This document shows positions 1 through 11,163 of a DNA stretch of 64,000 nucleotides, piece after piece (position 1 is the first letter of the stretch; every line of letters begins with the position of its first letter). The notes under the pieces were generated by a model. The model was given only the letters and a program-made list of their open reading frames with translations. It was not told the DNA's origin and did no database searches. The stretch comes from Benincasa hispida (lineage: Eukaryota > Streptophyta > Magnoliopsida > Cucurbitales > Cucurbitaceae): positions 11,524,771 through 11,588,770 of the forward strand of contig NC_052359.1 in the NCBI RefSeq assembly GCF_009727055.1, in the 5' to 3' direction. A program made the translations under genes and the position numbers.

Positions 1-634
1 TCAATTTCTTCTTCCTCCAGCCGAGACCCTTGCTGCCGCTCCAGCTGTCCTCGCTTGGCTTATCACGTCCGACCTGTGATCTCTTCTTCAGCCTATCATA
101 GCAACCGAAACCCGTGGCTAGCCGTCAGAATTTTGGACCTTAGGAAAGATTCGAGCACTAGTGGAATTTTAAGGTAGAAGTGTGTTGTTAGACATTGCGG
201 AGGATTAAGTTGGGTTCGCAAATGAACTTAAGTTCAAAGCTAATTTTGGACCAAGCAACATTTTGATTGAGGCATTTGTTTGAGAGATCGAAGGTAGTTT
301 TGGAACAAGCTATACTTTGGGGCTTGTTTCAAGATTCATCTAAGCAAGGAGAAAGATTAAATTGTTTGCCACTTAGGCGTAATTTGAGATAAGAAATCTT
401 ACTACTGGAACTGCCCACGGGTCAGGCATTAGATGTATGCTAGCATGATAAATGAATGATATGGCAGAATGACAACATGATGGTCTGATAGTATAGTATG
501 ACCAATGTATGTTCTGGTGTGGGATCTGAAAGATTTACTTTAGCACATAGACACTTGAATGCTAGCATGAGATGGTATGTAATTCCATATGGTTTTATTT
601 GATCTGTTGATGTTGAGGGTTGTAAGACTCTCTA

Positions 635-797
635 GGTGTACGAAAGAGGTACATACTCAATGGGTTATGTGTATACGAAAGAGGTGTATACATAACTAGA
701 TATACGAAAGAGGTACATATTCAGTGGGTTATGTGTATACGAAAGAGAAGTATACATAACTAGATGTACGAAAGAGGTACATATTCAGTGGGTTATG
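635..797 (+). repeat. 64-bp tandem repeat inside the gypsy LTR
   Basis: Units start at 635, 699 and 763, so the period is 64 bp. Each has two tacgaaagagg words, one before a (t)acata block and one before a tgtatacataac block. The third unit is cut by the N at 798. The same array occurs at 2251-2398, where unit starts at 2264 and 2328 show the same period. Confidence 0.9.
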
Positions 798-798
798 N
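798..798. other. Single-N join in the assembly
   Basis: One N interrupts the 64-bp array and is followed by the last four bases of the LTR. The position suggests a gap of unknown size between a contig ending in the repeat and a contig starting at the LTR/internal boundary. Confidence 0.85.
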
Positions 799-805
799 TA
801 CAGTT

Positions 806-817
806 TGGTATCAGAGC
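806..817 (+). other. Primer binding site, initiator tRNA-Met type
   Basis: TGGTATCAGAGC lies 3 bases after the LTR end. This is the usual plant retrotransposon site complementary to the 3' end of initiator tRNA-Met and primes minus-strand cDNA synthesis. It is unmutated. Confidence 0.9.
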
Positions 818-1018
818 GTTTGGGCCAAATAGGCTTTATTGCATTAGAAGAGTCGTGGTGTTTGATGGTTCGGCCTGTTAAGTGATGCCCATAGCCATGC
901 CAAATACGCTGGTAAGTGGAATTTTCAAACGAGTAATTTAGTAAACATAAGGTATGAGTTAAAAAAAAAAATTAAATTAGATTGCTTCCTTATTATGAAA
1001 ATAAAATGTGTGCACCAG

Positions 1019-2249
1019 ATGGCACCATAAAGGGCTCCAACACGACGAGGCAGACCTCGAAGTGAATTCACAATGGATCAAAATCAAGGACATGGACAGA
1101 CGCCTTATGTGTTGCTTACACCAGAGGCGCTACAACTACTAATACAAAATATGAGTAATGGAAACACAACCCCATCCACCACACCAAACCAACGATACAA
1201 ATGACTTGAAGATCATTTGAGAATTCAGGAAGTTCAACCCTTCAACATTTGATGGATCATCTGTGGATCCAATTATAGCAGAGAATTGGATAACAGAAAT
1301 AGAAACTATTTTCCGCCATATGAACATCCCAGAAGAACAGAAAGTAAATTATGCCACCTTCATGTTAAGAGGCGATGCAAAGTTCTGGTGGGACTCCACA
1401 CAAAGAACAGTCAAAGGTACAATCTCATTACAACAATTCAATCAGGCTTTTTACAACAATATTTCCCTTTGACAGTGAGATATCAAAAGGAAGTGGAATT
1501 TCTTAATCTTCGTCAAGAAAATATGTCAGTGGCAGAGTATGAACGGAAATTTGATCGCTTGTCTCACTTTATTTCTTGACTAGTAGACACAAAAGAGAAG
1601 AAGGTGGAAAGGTTTATTTGGGGATTAAGAGAAGGCATTCGAGACATTGTTACTGCTTTCCAACACAAAGAGTATGCTCTTGCCCTCGAGTCGGCCTTAC
1701 TCATGGAAGTAGATCTTGCTGCCAAAACCTTAACTTCGGAACGAGGATTCATGCAAAATCAAAAGAGGAAATTCACCCAACAGGGCTTTCGACGCTCACA
1801 ACGGCAAGCAAAAATTTCCCAAAGCACTCAGGGCATACAGTCACTACAGAAGAGTCAAACATTTACATATCCTAAGTGTAGAAATTGTGGAAAACACCAT
1901 TAGGGGCAATGTCTTCGGAACTTAGGGGTGTGTTTCAACTGCGGCCAGACAGGTCACTATATAAAGGCTTGCCCAAAGCTCAACGGCCCAGACCACCCAG
2001 CCTACTAGTAACAAGGTTACCTAACAACAGAAAGGACGGGTGTTTGCTGTTACACGTTAAGAGGTAGAGGATCAAGATGCAGTTGTTACAAGTACATTAC
2101 CCATCCTTGGGTATTATGCCTTCACTTTATTTGATTCGGGCTCTAGTCATTCATTCATCTCTACAACATTTGCACAACATGCTCAATTAACATCAAAGCC
2201 CTTAGGCTACATTCTATCCGTAGCTACTTCTGCCGGAGTATCTATGTTG
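1019..2249 (+). pseudogene. Ty3/gypsy gag-protease remnant
   Basis: The frame starts at the ATG at 1019, where codon 4 is already a stop (TAA). After a frameshift a retrotransposon gag domain is recognisable around 1220-1580, with the motif AKFWWDS. A CCHC zinc knuckle reading CFNCGQTGHYIKAC lies around 1928-1970, preceded by a second, stop-damaged knuckle. The aspartic protease follows, with its active-site DSG triad at 2133-2141 in LFDSGSSHSFIS. The sequence breaks at the N at 2250, and reverse transcriptase, RNase H and integrase are absent. In a complete element these proteins build the particle and cleave the polyprotein. Several frameshifts and stops make it non-functional. Confidence 0.85.
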
Positions 2250-2250
2250 N
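2250..2250. other. Single-N join in the assembly
   Basis: One N separates the protease-coding end from LTR 64-bp repeats. All of pol should lie here, so this is a gap or misjoin. Confidence 0.85.
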
Positions 2251-3015
2251 GTATACATAACTAGATGTACGAAAGAGGTACATATTCAGTGGGTTATGTG
2301 TATACGAAAGAGGTGTATATATAACTAGATGTACGAAAGAGGTACACATTATGTGGGTTATGTGTATACGAAAGAGGTGTATGCATAACCATGCGTATGT
2401 AAGAGATTGTGTTTCCTTCGGGATTCACCAGAGGCTGTGGATCCTACGGGACTTACTAGAGGTAGTGGACATACTTAACTGCAGTAGGATAGGACTCAGT
2501 CCCCCTTTTTGTTTCATGTGTATATGTGTCCCATGAGGACTAGAGCAATTTATATGTTTTACTAGAGGTGGGTATCTAGAGGACATAGATACCCAGCCTG
2601 ACCTCAGTACTAGGGTTACTTACTGAGTATTTTATACTCATTCTTTTTCATATTGTTGTTTCAGGTAAGGGTAGAGATGCACTGGCGATGGACAAGCGGA
2701 ATTCGTGATCGAGCCACTGGGACTAGTTTTTACGCTTCCACTCATGAGATTTAAAGTTCTTTTCATGTTCCTCTTAACTTTTAGTTTTGATGCTTAAAAC
2801 TTACTTTTAAGAATTGTTTTTCAGACTTATTTATTGTCCTTTATGATTTATGGGTACCATATTATTGTTTTAGTATTTGAATTTAATGAAAGACTTTTGA
2901 ACTTACCTTATTTAATTAGCATTTATTTTGCCATAATCAAGTGTCATTTTGAGTTCCATGCATGCATGTATTTAGTAACGACCTAACTTAAGTCCTCGGG
3001 TGTCGGGTCGTTACA
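2251..3015 (+). mobile_element. Ty3/gypsy LTR, 3' portion (same family as 1-802)
   Basis: It starts inside the 64-bp array (2251-2398), continues through a region matching 44461-44971, and ends TCGGGTCGTTACA at 3015, the same terminus as the solo LTR at 40896-44971. The 5 bp after the end are CAATC. The partner duplication would be left of the window, so it cannot be checked. Confidence 0.8.
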
Positions 3016-3021
3016 CAATCC

Positions 3022-3220
3022 CTCATGAAAAACGAGCATAAAATAGGAAGTAAACAGTCAAAATAATGAATCTAACTTAATAGTCAAACGTTTAATTTTT
3101 AATAAAATAGGTTTAAAAAATTAAACGACAAACTAATAAAAAGTTACTTCTTTTTCATGCAAGCACAATTACCCAAACTTGCATACCCTCTCGACCGAAT
3201 GAATGAATGGTGTGCGCGCG
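3022..3220 (+). repeat. Block duplicated at 4037-4234
   Basis: The stretch from ctcatgaaaaacgagc to the MITE edge recurs at 4037 with only small indels. The two copies are separated by the MITE and an LTR-like piece (3721-4036). The indel-type differences resemble those of the larger duplication at 6551-9425. Confidence 0.75.
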
Positions 3221-3599
3221 TAGGGGTGTTCACGGTTTAGTTCGGTTCAGTTTGGGGCTTAAACAGAATCGAACCAAACCGAACCGAACCGCGAATTTTA
3301 AAAAGTATATTTTCTGAAACTGAACCGAACCGCTTCAGTTCGGTTTCACCATTTTTTATGCTTTTTCATATTTTCTAAATTATAAGCGGTTCGATTCGGT
3401 CTCATTTTTATTTTTGAAAGCGGTTTGGTTCGATTTCAAATCAATTTTCAGATTTGACCAATTTGAAATCGAACTGAATTGTAATAATTTAGTTTGAAAA
3501 TATATCAAATTGAACCGAACCACATTAATTTGATTTCGATTCTGTTCCAGTTCAATTTAGCATTTGGTTTGGTTTTAGTGGTTTAAATGATTACCCCTA
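3221..3599. mobile_element. hAT-like MITE rich in GGTTCGGTTT words
   Basis: The ends are imperfect inverted repeats, TAGGGGTGTTCA at 3221 and TGATTACCCCTA ending at 3599. The interior consists of degenerate GAACCGAACC / GGTTCGGTTT words and has no open frame. Flanking 8-mers TGCGCGCG and TGCCGCGT agree at 5 of 8 positions, consistent with a decayed 8-bp hAT-type target duplication. A truncated second copy starts at about 4235 and is interrupted near 4305. Confidence 0.6.
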
Positions 3600-3720
3600 T
3601 GCCGCGTGTGGTGAAAGGGTTGTGCCTCCATCACCATCACACTTTGGAATCACCTCTAGCATGTCTTTGTATTTATACCTTCTAGGCATTTCTTAATTCT
3701 CCATTATGGGACAACATTCT

Positions 3721-4036
3721 TGTCACACCTCGCCCCAAGCCCGCCTCCTGAGCCCGAGGGGAGGTGTGAAGGACTACAGATACCACCCTTTTGTGATACT
3801 TACTGCCCATCTCTACCTTACAACGCTCAGTAAACTTTAAGCCAAAGATGTAATCAATAATTGTTTGACTAACTCATTTTATTATAAACAGTATAACATT
3901 TACACAACTCTCAGGCTTAACTACAAAGTTTACAACAACAACCCTAAAACTGGAAGTGTGATTGTGGCGTGGCGGACCTTGACCTTAGCAACACCATGGA
4001 ACTCCTCAACCACCACTACCTAGGGAGGAGGGGGGA
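3721..4036 (+). repeat. LTR-like fragment starting TGTCACACC
   Basis: It begins TGTCACACCTCGCCCC and contains a stretch (acaacgctcagtaaac, about 3820) that recurs in the longer relative at 5697-6365. It ends in a purine-rich aggaggggggag run. It resembles a short or collapsed gypsy-type LTR. No coding sequence is visible. Confidence 0.45.
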
Positions 4037-4304
4037 GCTCATGAAAAACGAGCATTAAAAAGGAAGTAAACAGTCAAAATAATGAATCTAACTTAATAGT
4101 CAAACGTTTAATTTTTAATAAAATAGGTTTTAAAAAATTAAACGACAAACTAATAAAAAGTTACTTCTTTTTCATGCAAGCACAATTACCCAAACTTGCA
4201 TACCCTCTCGACCGAATGAATGAATGGTGTGCGCGCGTAGGGGTGTTCACGGTTTAGTTCGGTTCAGTTTGGGCTTAAACACAGAATCGAAACCAAACCG
4301 AAAA
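4037..4304 (+). repeat. Second copy of the 3022-3290 block, with truncated MITE
   Basis: It repeats the 3022 block, including the start of the hAT-like MITE at about 4235. After 4304 the match to the MITE is broken by about 530 unrelated bases and resumes weakly near 4840 (gcggttcggattcggtctcatt). Confidence 0.7.
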
Positions 4305-5690
4305 AGAATGTTATAGTGGATCTAATGAAAACCGAACCTGGTGAAAGATGGGGTGGGAAAAACCGTCAAGAGAGTTGGAAAAGCGATGTCAGCAAAGGGC
4401 ACAGGCTAGGAGTGAGAGGTGAAAGAGAGAGCTGTCAAATCAGCAGGAGAAGGATAAGGAGTGCGACAAGTGGGCAAAGGGTGGGAGTCAGAAAAATGGG
4501 AGAGGTAAGCATAAAAAGGAGGGCATGTGCCGCTATAAGTGTTTATAACACAGCTCTGATGAGAAAAAGTAAGGAGGGTGGTAGTGGTAATAGGCAAAGG
4601 AGGTGAGCTTTCGTGAAGAAACAAGAATGGACAGCAGACGTGAGCGTGCAAGCACGGGCAAAACACAACACGCGAAAACCACCCAAAAGACAAAAATTCA
4701 ACAAGTATCCAAGAACCAAAAAAACGAACCAAAGCCACCAAAAGAGAGTCAAAGACAATTTCACCATCTCAGAGAATAGTGTGGTCTAAGGAAGTAGATA
4801 GAGCGTGCAACGAATGCCCTGTTACATATTTTCTTCCAATTTAGCGGTTCGGATTCGGTCTCATTATTATTTTGAAAGCGGTTTGGTGGCGTTTCAAATC
4901 AATTTCAGATTTCACCAATCCGTAGAAAAGATCGAATAAAGAACAATATCGTAAGATTAATCACACGATGATAGATATGGCAAATGGGTCTCACTGCATG
5001 GACATGATATTTTTGCTGAAACCAAAATACTTAATAAATAACCTAACTACAACCAAACAAACTCATTCAATATCCAGTAATCCTATATTTTCATAAAAAG
5101 AATGGTCTGCCAAAAACCACACCTACTAACAAATAGTACATTCAAAATATTTCATTGATGAACTCTTTCTCCTGATCGATTAATCCATACAACATTTTGA
5201 TTCATATCCATAAAGCATATTATTCAAAAAACATTATGAATCGTGTCTCTCGTATGTATAGTTCAACTAATGAAATAGAAATATTCAAAAACAGTTGATT
5301 AAGTATATCTACTTAAAAAAGTAGATATAGATAAACATCAATTCTGCACATAGATATATCCCCTTACCTGCACATGTCTCTAAAAAGCAAAAATAGATTA
5401 CCTTAAAGATGTTAAAACAACCTTAATACAGTGTAAAGGTATTGCCCCAGAAATACCTAGCATTGCCATTGCAAATATATACTTCAATTCACATATACTT
5501 TAACATCTATTCTATGAATCACTCCATACCAAAAATCATATAACATCTTATGCATAAATTATTTTGTTTTCTGAGTATGTATCATTTCTAATATAAAATA
5601 TACCTACATTCTAGCTATTTTTGCTAATATGTATTAAAATGTTCTCATCTATAAACTGAATGAATGAGAAGTTTCCTACCCCTCAAAATT
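4305..5690. other. Stretch without a recognised gene
   Basis: 4305-4830 has open frames of about 100 codons on both strands, but they are low in complexity and match no family I know. They lie inside a broken MITE copy. 4930-5690 is AT-rich and shows nothing recognisable. Confidence 0.5.
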
Positions 5691-5696
5691 ATAATT

Positions 5697-6365
5697 GTCA
5701 CAACACTCGCCCGGCAAAAAGTGCCCGCCTCCGTTGGAGCCGAAGGAAAAATAAGGCAGACCCGATTGATTGGGTGAGTGTTCAGAAAGTGGAATGGAAA
5801 ACGGAAGACTTGACGGGTGTCTACATAGTAAATAGTGCGACAAAATAGAATAATAGAGACCACCCTATTTAACACTATTGTTTGATAAATATTTACCCTA
5901 AGCCCATCTCTACCACAACGCTCAGTAAACATTAAGCCAAACGCAGTGTATATCAATCCAATTAATAAAGTCTATCGATAATAGGTATCCTTGATTTCAT
6001 ACCATATTTCTCAATTATATATTAATACCTTAATAAAACCTTCTCTATCATAATTTTAGATATAATTTATTTATCCATCCACTAATAAAAAACGCAGCTA
6101 CTCATCATAATAAACATATATAAATCTCTAACACCAACTATTCTTAGATGCCACTAAACATCTTAACGAAATGATTATCAACCAATAGCGAAACATAACT
6201 CAACTTCATTATATAAAACATGAAAACGATCGTAGAGTGAAAAGAAAGATGTGAATAGACTTGTGGAATACGTGGCGGGACCCTGATACCTAGTGTAAAG
6301 CAACAAAAAAAGACGTATATCCTTACACACATTGGTAACTCCTCAACACCAACTACCCATAACAT
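5697..6365 (+). repeat. LTR-like fragment related to 3721-4036
   Basis: It begins TGTCACAACACTCGCCC and shares the caacgctcagtaaac and gtggcggaccctga-like phrases with 3721-4036, in the same order but with longer spacers. It probably represents the fuller version of that element. No coding capacity is seen. Confidence 0.4.
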
Positions 6366-6484
6366 CTAATCTACCGTCAACAGGAAGTAATACCCAATAG
6401 GAAAGTAGGAGGTGGGGGATGGTGCGACGGGGTGGTAGCCGCGCGCGCAAATAAAAATCATGGCACTCAATAGTAGCTCGCGAT

Positions 6485-6509
6485 NNNNNNNNNNNNNNNN
6501 NNNNNNNNN
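6485..6509. other. Assembly gap of 25 N
   Basis: Twenty-five N bases, flanked on the right by a G-rich run. It lies just upstream of the large tandem duplication. Confidence 0.95.
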
Positions 6510-6550
6510 GGGGAGGGGGGGGGAGAGAAATAAACATGGAAAATGTGAGC

Positions 6551-7988
6551 TACAAAGCTCAATGAGTGGTAGTTTTACCACAACAAAGGGTAATTTCATA
6601 AATTCATTTTGGGAAAACATTCCAAAATCAAACAACAATTACATAACAAAATGTAACCTCCCCAGCCTGTCAGCTGGACAACCCTGGCATGATCATATAT
6701 TTTCCCCGGGTACTCTCCGCGAATAACCCGCCGATGACTAACATGGACACAATCCAACACCCTATAACCCACTCGAATGTGCACATGTCGACATTTCTTG
6801 TTAGACATTTAGGTATGCTGACAGTTCCAACCAGATATCCTGGCAATCCCAGCCAAGCATCCATAAAGCATGCTAACAGTATCCCGGGTACAAATCCCAT
6901 TTCCCAATGCAATTACACAAACATTATGACAACTACATTAAAAACAATCAAATCCAGACAAAACACATTTTCCGATCATGCCAATATTTCAAATACAACC
7001 TATATATATACAATCATACATATATATTAGAATTCAATCATACAAGCAATAAAATAACCACTCACCTTGGTTGGGTAGGAACTTTCCTTTCCAAGTTCCT
7101 TAGGTTTCCCCAGGTTCCCTTTTTTAACCCTAAATCTCAGATTCAACTACAAGCTTAGATTACTCATCATTCCAAGCCTTATTTTGAGACATTTCTTCTA
7201 ACAATACGTTCTAAATTTTCTCAGAAAGTTTACCTTAAAATATCTTAGCTTAGGACTTCTTGTAGTTTGGCTAGAATCCTCGAATCATTAAGATTTGGCC
7301 CAAGCTTACCCAAGAGCTCGACCATTCTGCTTTTCCTCACTCTCAGCTTGATTCCTTTGAGCTCTTTCAGCAGCCCTACCTTGAAAATTAGACTCTTAGA
7401 GCTTTCAAGTGGCTTTGAAATCACTCAAAATGCACAAGTATTGGGAGAACTCCTCGTCCCAAGTTGATGCTACTTTATGATCTCACTATCCGACAGCAAC
7501 TCCTTCTCTTACGAACGCATGATCTTCCTCTGAATCTGCTCTCAAACATTCTTCCTACTGTTTTTCAAGAGAATTTCGGTTTATGAACTGAAGAGCACTC
7601 TATTGGTGGTATTTATAGGCCAAAGAACTGATCCTTCTCATCTTACAAAGCCTTCAACGTAAGACACCTTCTTCTTTAGCAACTTTTGGAGTGTTTGCAC
7701 CAAGCTTTGCCACCACCTACTTCTTGCCAGTCACTACTCCCATGCCACTCACCTACTTGCATGAAGTTTGAGTTGTCCTCTCATGCATAAGACTTCTACA
7801 ATGAACTCTATTTGTCCACACTCCACTAACTCAAGCTCAACCTCCTTTCGGTAAAGCCACTTGTCCGGTGAATCCATCAGCCTTTGTGTAACGCAAGCCT
7901 CACAACGCATAAACCCTTGGCCCATCGTCTAGTCCATCGTGTAACTCTTTTACTTCATCGCACAACTCCATCATTTTAATCTCTCTCT
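6551..7988 (-). repeat. Copy 1 of a 1438-bp tandem duplication (gypsy LTR material)
   Basis: The sequence from tacaaagctcaatgag to cgcacaactccatcatt recurs directly at 7989, giving a period of 1438. The two copies differ mostly by one-base gains and losses. It contains no gene; short open frames are not conserved between the copies. From its continuation into 9426-10403 it belongs to an antisense gypsy LTR. Confidence 0.85.
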
Positions 7989-9425
7989 TACAAAGCTCAA
8001 TGAGTGGTAGTTTTACACAAACAAAGGTTTAATTTCATAAATTCATTTTGGGAAAACAATTCCAAAATCAAACAACAATTACATAACAAAATGTAACCTC
8101 CCCAGCCTGTCAGCTGGACAACCCTGGCATGATCATATATTTTCCCCGGGTACTCTCCGCGAATAACCCGCGATGACTAACATGGACACAATCTCAACAC
8201 CCTATAACCCATCGAATGTGCACATGTCGACATTTCTTGTTAGACATGTTAGGTATGCTGACAGTTCCAACCAGATATCCTGGCAATCCCAGCCAAGCAT
8301 CCATAAAGCATGCTAACAGTATCCCGGGTACAAATCCCATTTCCCAATGCAATTACACAAACATTATGACAACTACATAAAAACAATCAAATCCAGACAA
8401 AACACATTTTCCGATCATGCCAATATTTCAAATACAACCTATATATATACAATCATACATATATATAGAATTCAATCATACAAGCAATAAAATAACCACT
8501 CACCTTGGTTGGGTAGGAACTTTCCTTTCCAAGTTCCTTAGGTTTCCCCAGGTTCCCTTTTTAACCCTAAATTCCAGATTCAACTACAAGCTTAGATTAC
8601 TCATCATTCCAAGCCTTATTTTGAGACACTTCCTTCTACAAATACGTTCTAAATTTTCTCAGAAAGTTTACCTTAAAATCTTAGCTTAGGACTTCTTGTA
8701 GTTTGGCTAGAATCCTCGAATCATTAAGATTTGGCCCAAGCTTACCCAAGAGCTCGACCATTCTGCCTTTTCCTCACTCTTCAGCTTGATTCCTTTGAGC
8801 TTCTTCAGCAGCCCTACCTTGAAAATTAGACTCTTAGAGCTTTCAAGTGGCTTTGAAATCACTCAAAATGCACAAGTATTTTGGGAGAACTCCTCGTCCC
8901 AAGTTGATGCTACTTTATGATCTCACTATCCGACAGCAACTCCTTCTCTTACGAACGCATGATCTTCCTCTGAATCTGCTCTCAAACATTCTTCCTACTG
9001 TTTTTCAAGAGAATTTCGGTTTATGAACTGAAGAGCACTCTATGGTGGTATTTATAGGCCAAAGGAACTGATCCTTCTCATCTTACAAAGCCTTCAACGT
9101 AAGACACCTTCTTCTTTAGCAACTTTTGGAGTGTTTGCACCAAGCTTTGCCACCACCTACTTCTTTGCCAGTCACCTACTCCCATGCCACTCACCTACTT
9201 GCATGAAGTTTGAGTTGTCTTCCTCATGCATAAGACTTCTTTACATGAAACTCTATTTTGTCCACCTCCACTAACTCAAGCTCAACACTCCTTTCGGTAA
9301 AGCCACTTGTCCGGTGAATCCATCAGCCTTGTGTAACGCAAGCCTCAGCAACGCATAAACCCTTGCCCATCGTCTAGTCCATCGTGTAACTCTTTTACTT
9401 CATCGCACAACTCCATCATTAGTTA
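7989..9425 (-). repeat. Copy 2 of the 1438-bp tandem duplication
   Basis: Direct repeat of 6551-7988. Only this copy runs on smoothly into the LTR sequence after 9420 (ctccatcattagttaatctctcgctg). Copy 1 is joined to copy 2 at catcattttaatctctctct. Confidence 0.85.
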
Positions 9426-10403
9426 ATCTCTCGCTGTTGCTTAACATCCATCCCTCTCGTTGTCATTCATCATCTAGCCCTCTCGCTGTTGCCAATTGTC
9501 TAGTGCCTGTGCCCATCGCATAGCACTTACGTCCCATCGTATAGCTCACCGTCTAATGACTCTCGCTCTCAACGATCTCGCTTATCGCGTATCTCTCACT
9601 GTTAATGATCTCGCTGTTGCTCATCATCTAAACGCATAGCCTATCGCATAGCTCCTGCGCCTATTGTGTAGCTCTCGCTGTCGCTCATTGTTGTAGCGCC
9701 TGACGCCTATTGTCTAACGCATCAGGCCCATCGTCTAGTGCGTCTGCTTATCGTGTACACCATCGTGTAGCGTCTGCGTCTATCGTGCAACGCCCATCGT
9801 CTAGCGCTTTGCCTATCGTGTAGTGCTCACACTCATCGTTTAGCATTATCGTCTAGTGCTATCGTCTAGCTTCTACGCTTATCATCTAATGCTTATGCTG
9901 ATCGTGTAGTGCTATCGCCTATCGTATAGTGTGATCGTCTAGAGCATCGTTTAGCGTCGCATGTAGCTGTACAATCGTCCGCGTGTAACACTCCAACTCC
10001 CCGCGCCTTGAGCTCAATGTCTAGCTCTCTTGCTCCTGCTCATGCAGCCTTTGACGCATGAGCAACCTTTGGGCAATGCCTCTTGCCAATTGCTTCGGCA
10101 AACATGCATCCAAACCTCACAAGTTCTACGCATGGTTGTCCTTGGCTTCAATGCTTAACTCCTTTTAACCTCTACAAACATAGCCTCATCTCATGCGTTA
10201 ATGTTCCCTAACACCCAACGCATGGTTTTCTTTTGACTTTACACTTATCCAAATTCCACTAGTTAAGGCTCAACTCAAACTACTCAAGGAAAATCTATTC
10301 AACACTTAGAAATTTCCTTGTCTTCAACATAGGATTTAACTTACACTTAGTTAATTATCTTAATTACCTACTTAAGTAGGGAAATTGAGATCCGGGTTTC
10401 ACA
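9426..10403 (-). mobile_element. Ty3/gypsy LTR start, antisense
   Basis: Read on the minus strand the LTR starts TGTGAAACCCGGATCTC at 10403 and runs left through the minisatellite into the duplicated block. A TG start with a CCGGATCTC box is typical of plant gypsy LTRs. The left end is not defined because of the duplication and the N gap. Confidence 0.6.
9470..9995. repeat. Degenerate minisatellite of ATCGTnTAGcgc units
   Basis: Dozens of imperfect short units such as atcgtctagcgc, atcgtgtagtgc and atcgtttagc follow one another at irregular spacings of about 10-25 bp. They are GC-richer than the surroundings. There is no open frame of note. Confidence 0.8.
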
Positions 10404-10421
10404 ATTCTCCCATTTTCTTTT
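10404..10421 (-). other. Candidate polypurine tract next to antisense LTR
   Basis: On the minus strand the bases just before the LTR start read AAAAGAAAATGGGAGAAT, an all-purine tract apart from the Ts. This is where plus-strand priming would occur if the LTR ending at 10403 is a 3' LTR. Confidence 0.45.
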
Positions 10422-11131
10422 AACTTTTTCTATAGGCCCAAGTCCAAAAGTCATTTCCAACAACTTAATCTTTGTAATTCCATTTCATTTGACAATAGTT
10501 ATTGTAATAAATTAGTTCATCTTGTTATTCCTCATTTTTTTAGATTAATGTTGTAAGTTTAAGGTTCTTTATTTTTTTTTCCTCCCTCATTTTCTCAATT
10601 CATTGCATATGAAAGTTGGAATGTTAAAGCTGAATGTTCACTTGAAAAATTTGAAATCCAAGACCGATTGAAGTAGGAATACAGGAATCTCTTTTAGTTT
10701 TCGAATTAATTAATTTTCTAATTATTGCTTAATTTTTCATTAATTTCTAGCACCTTAATGTATTGTTTTGGTTGAAATTTGGTGTCCTTTCCTTACTAAT
10801 ATTTCCTAATTATACATTACGCGTTCCTTCTTGAAGTTTGACTATCATTAGAATTGTTTCTTTACCATTCAAGATTCCATTTAGATTTTATTGTCGTTAC
10901 CTTTCTTAAAATTCTTTTTATTTAGTATTATGTCCATCTTCTCTAATTAATTTTGTGTTTTATCGTTTTAATTATGAACTAATTTAATTATTTTCACTAT
11001 CATTTTAATTATTAAATAAAAGTTAATTTATGAAAACAAAAAAGTTTTAGAAATGGAAGGAAAATCTTTTAGAAGATAAAAGACAATCAAAAGATAATCA
11101 TATTATCAATTATTTAAAGTTTTCAAAATTC

Positions 11132-11163
<32 letters not shown>

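Larger units (their letters stand above)
1..802 (+). mobile_element. Ty3/gypsy 5' LTR, left end outside the window
   Basis: This is the 3' portion of a long terminal repeat on the plus strand. It is homologous along its length to the solo LTR at 40896-44971; both carry the phrase ctggaactgcccacg and a run of ATGCTAGCATGATAA. The terminal TACA (799-802) is followed three bases later by a tRNA-iMet primer binding site, which fixes this as a 5' LTR. The part between the 64-bp tandem repeats and the last four bases, roughly 600 bp by comparison with 2399-3015, is missing at the single N at 798. Confidence 0.8.

Noticed and set aside
4316..4767. Open frames of about 100 codons on both strands
   Set aside because: Low-complexity, mutually overlapping, inside a disrupted MITE, and without recognisable domains.
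9470..9995. CRISPR-like array of short repeats
   Set aside because: Units are degenerate, spacing is irregular, spacers are not distinct, and the host is a plant; it is a minisatellite.
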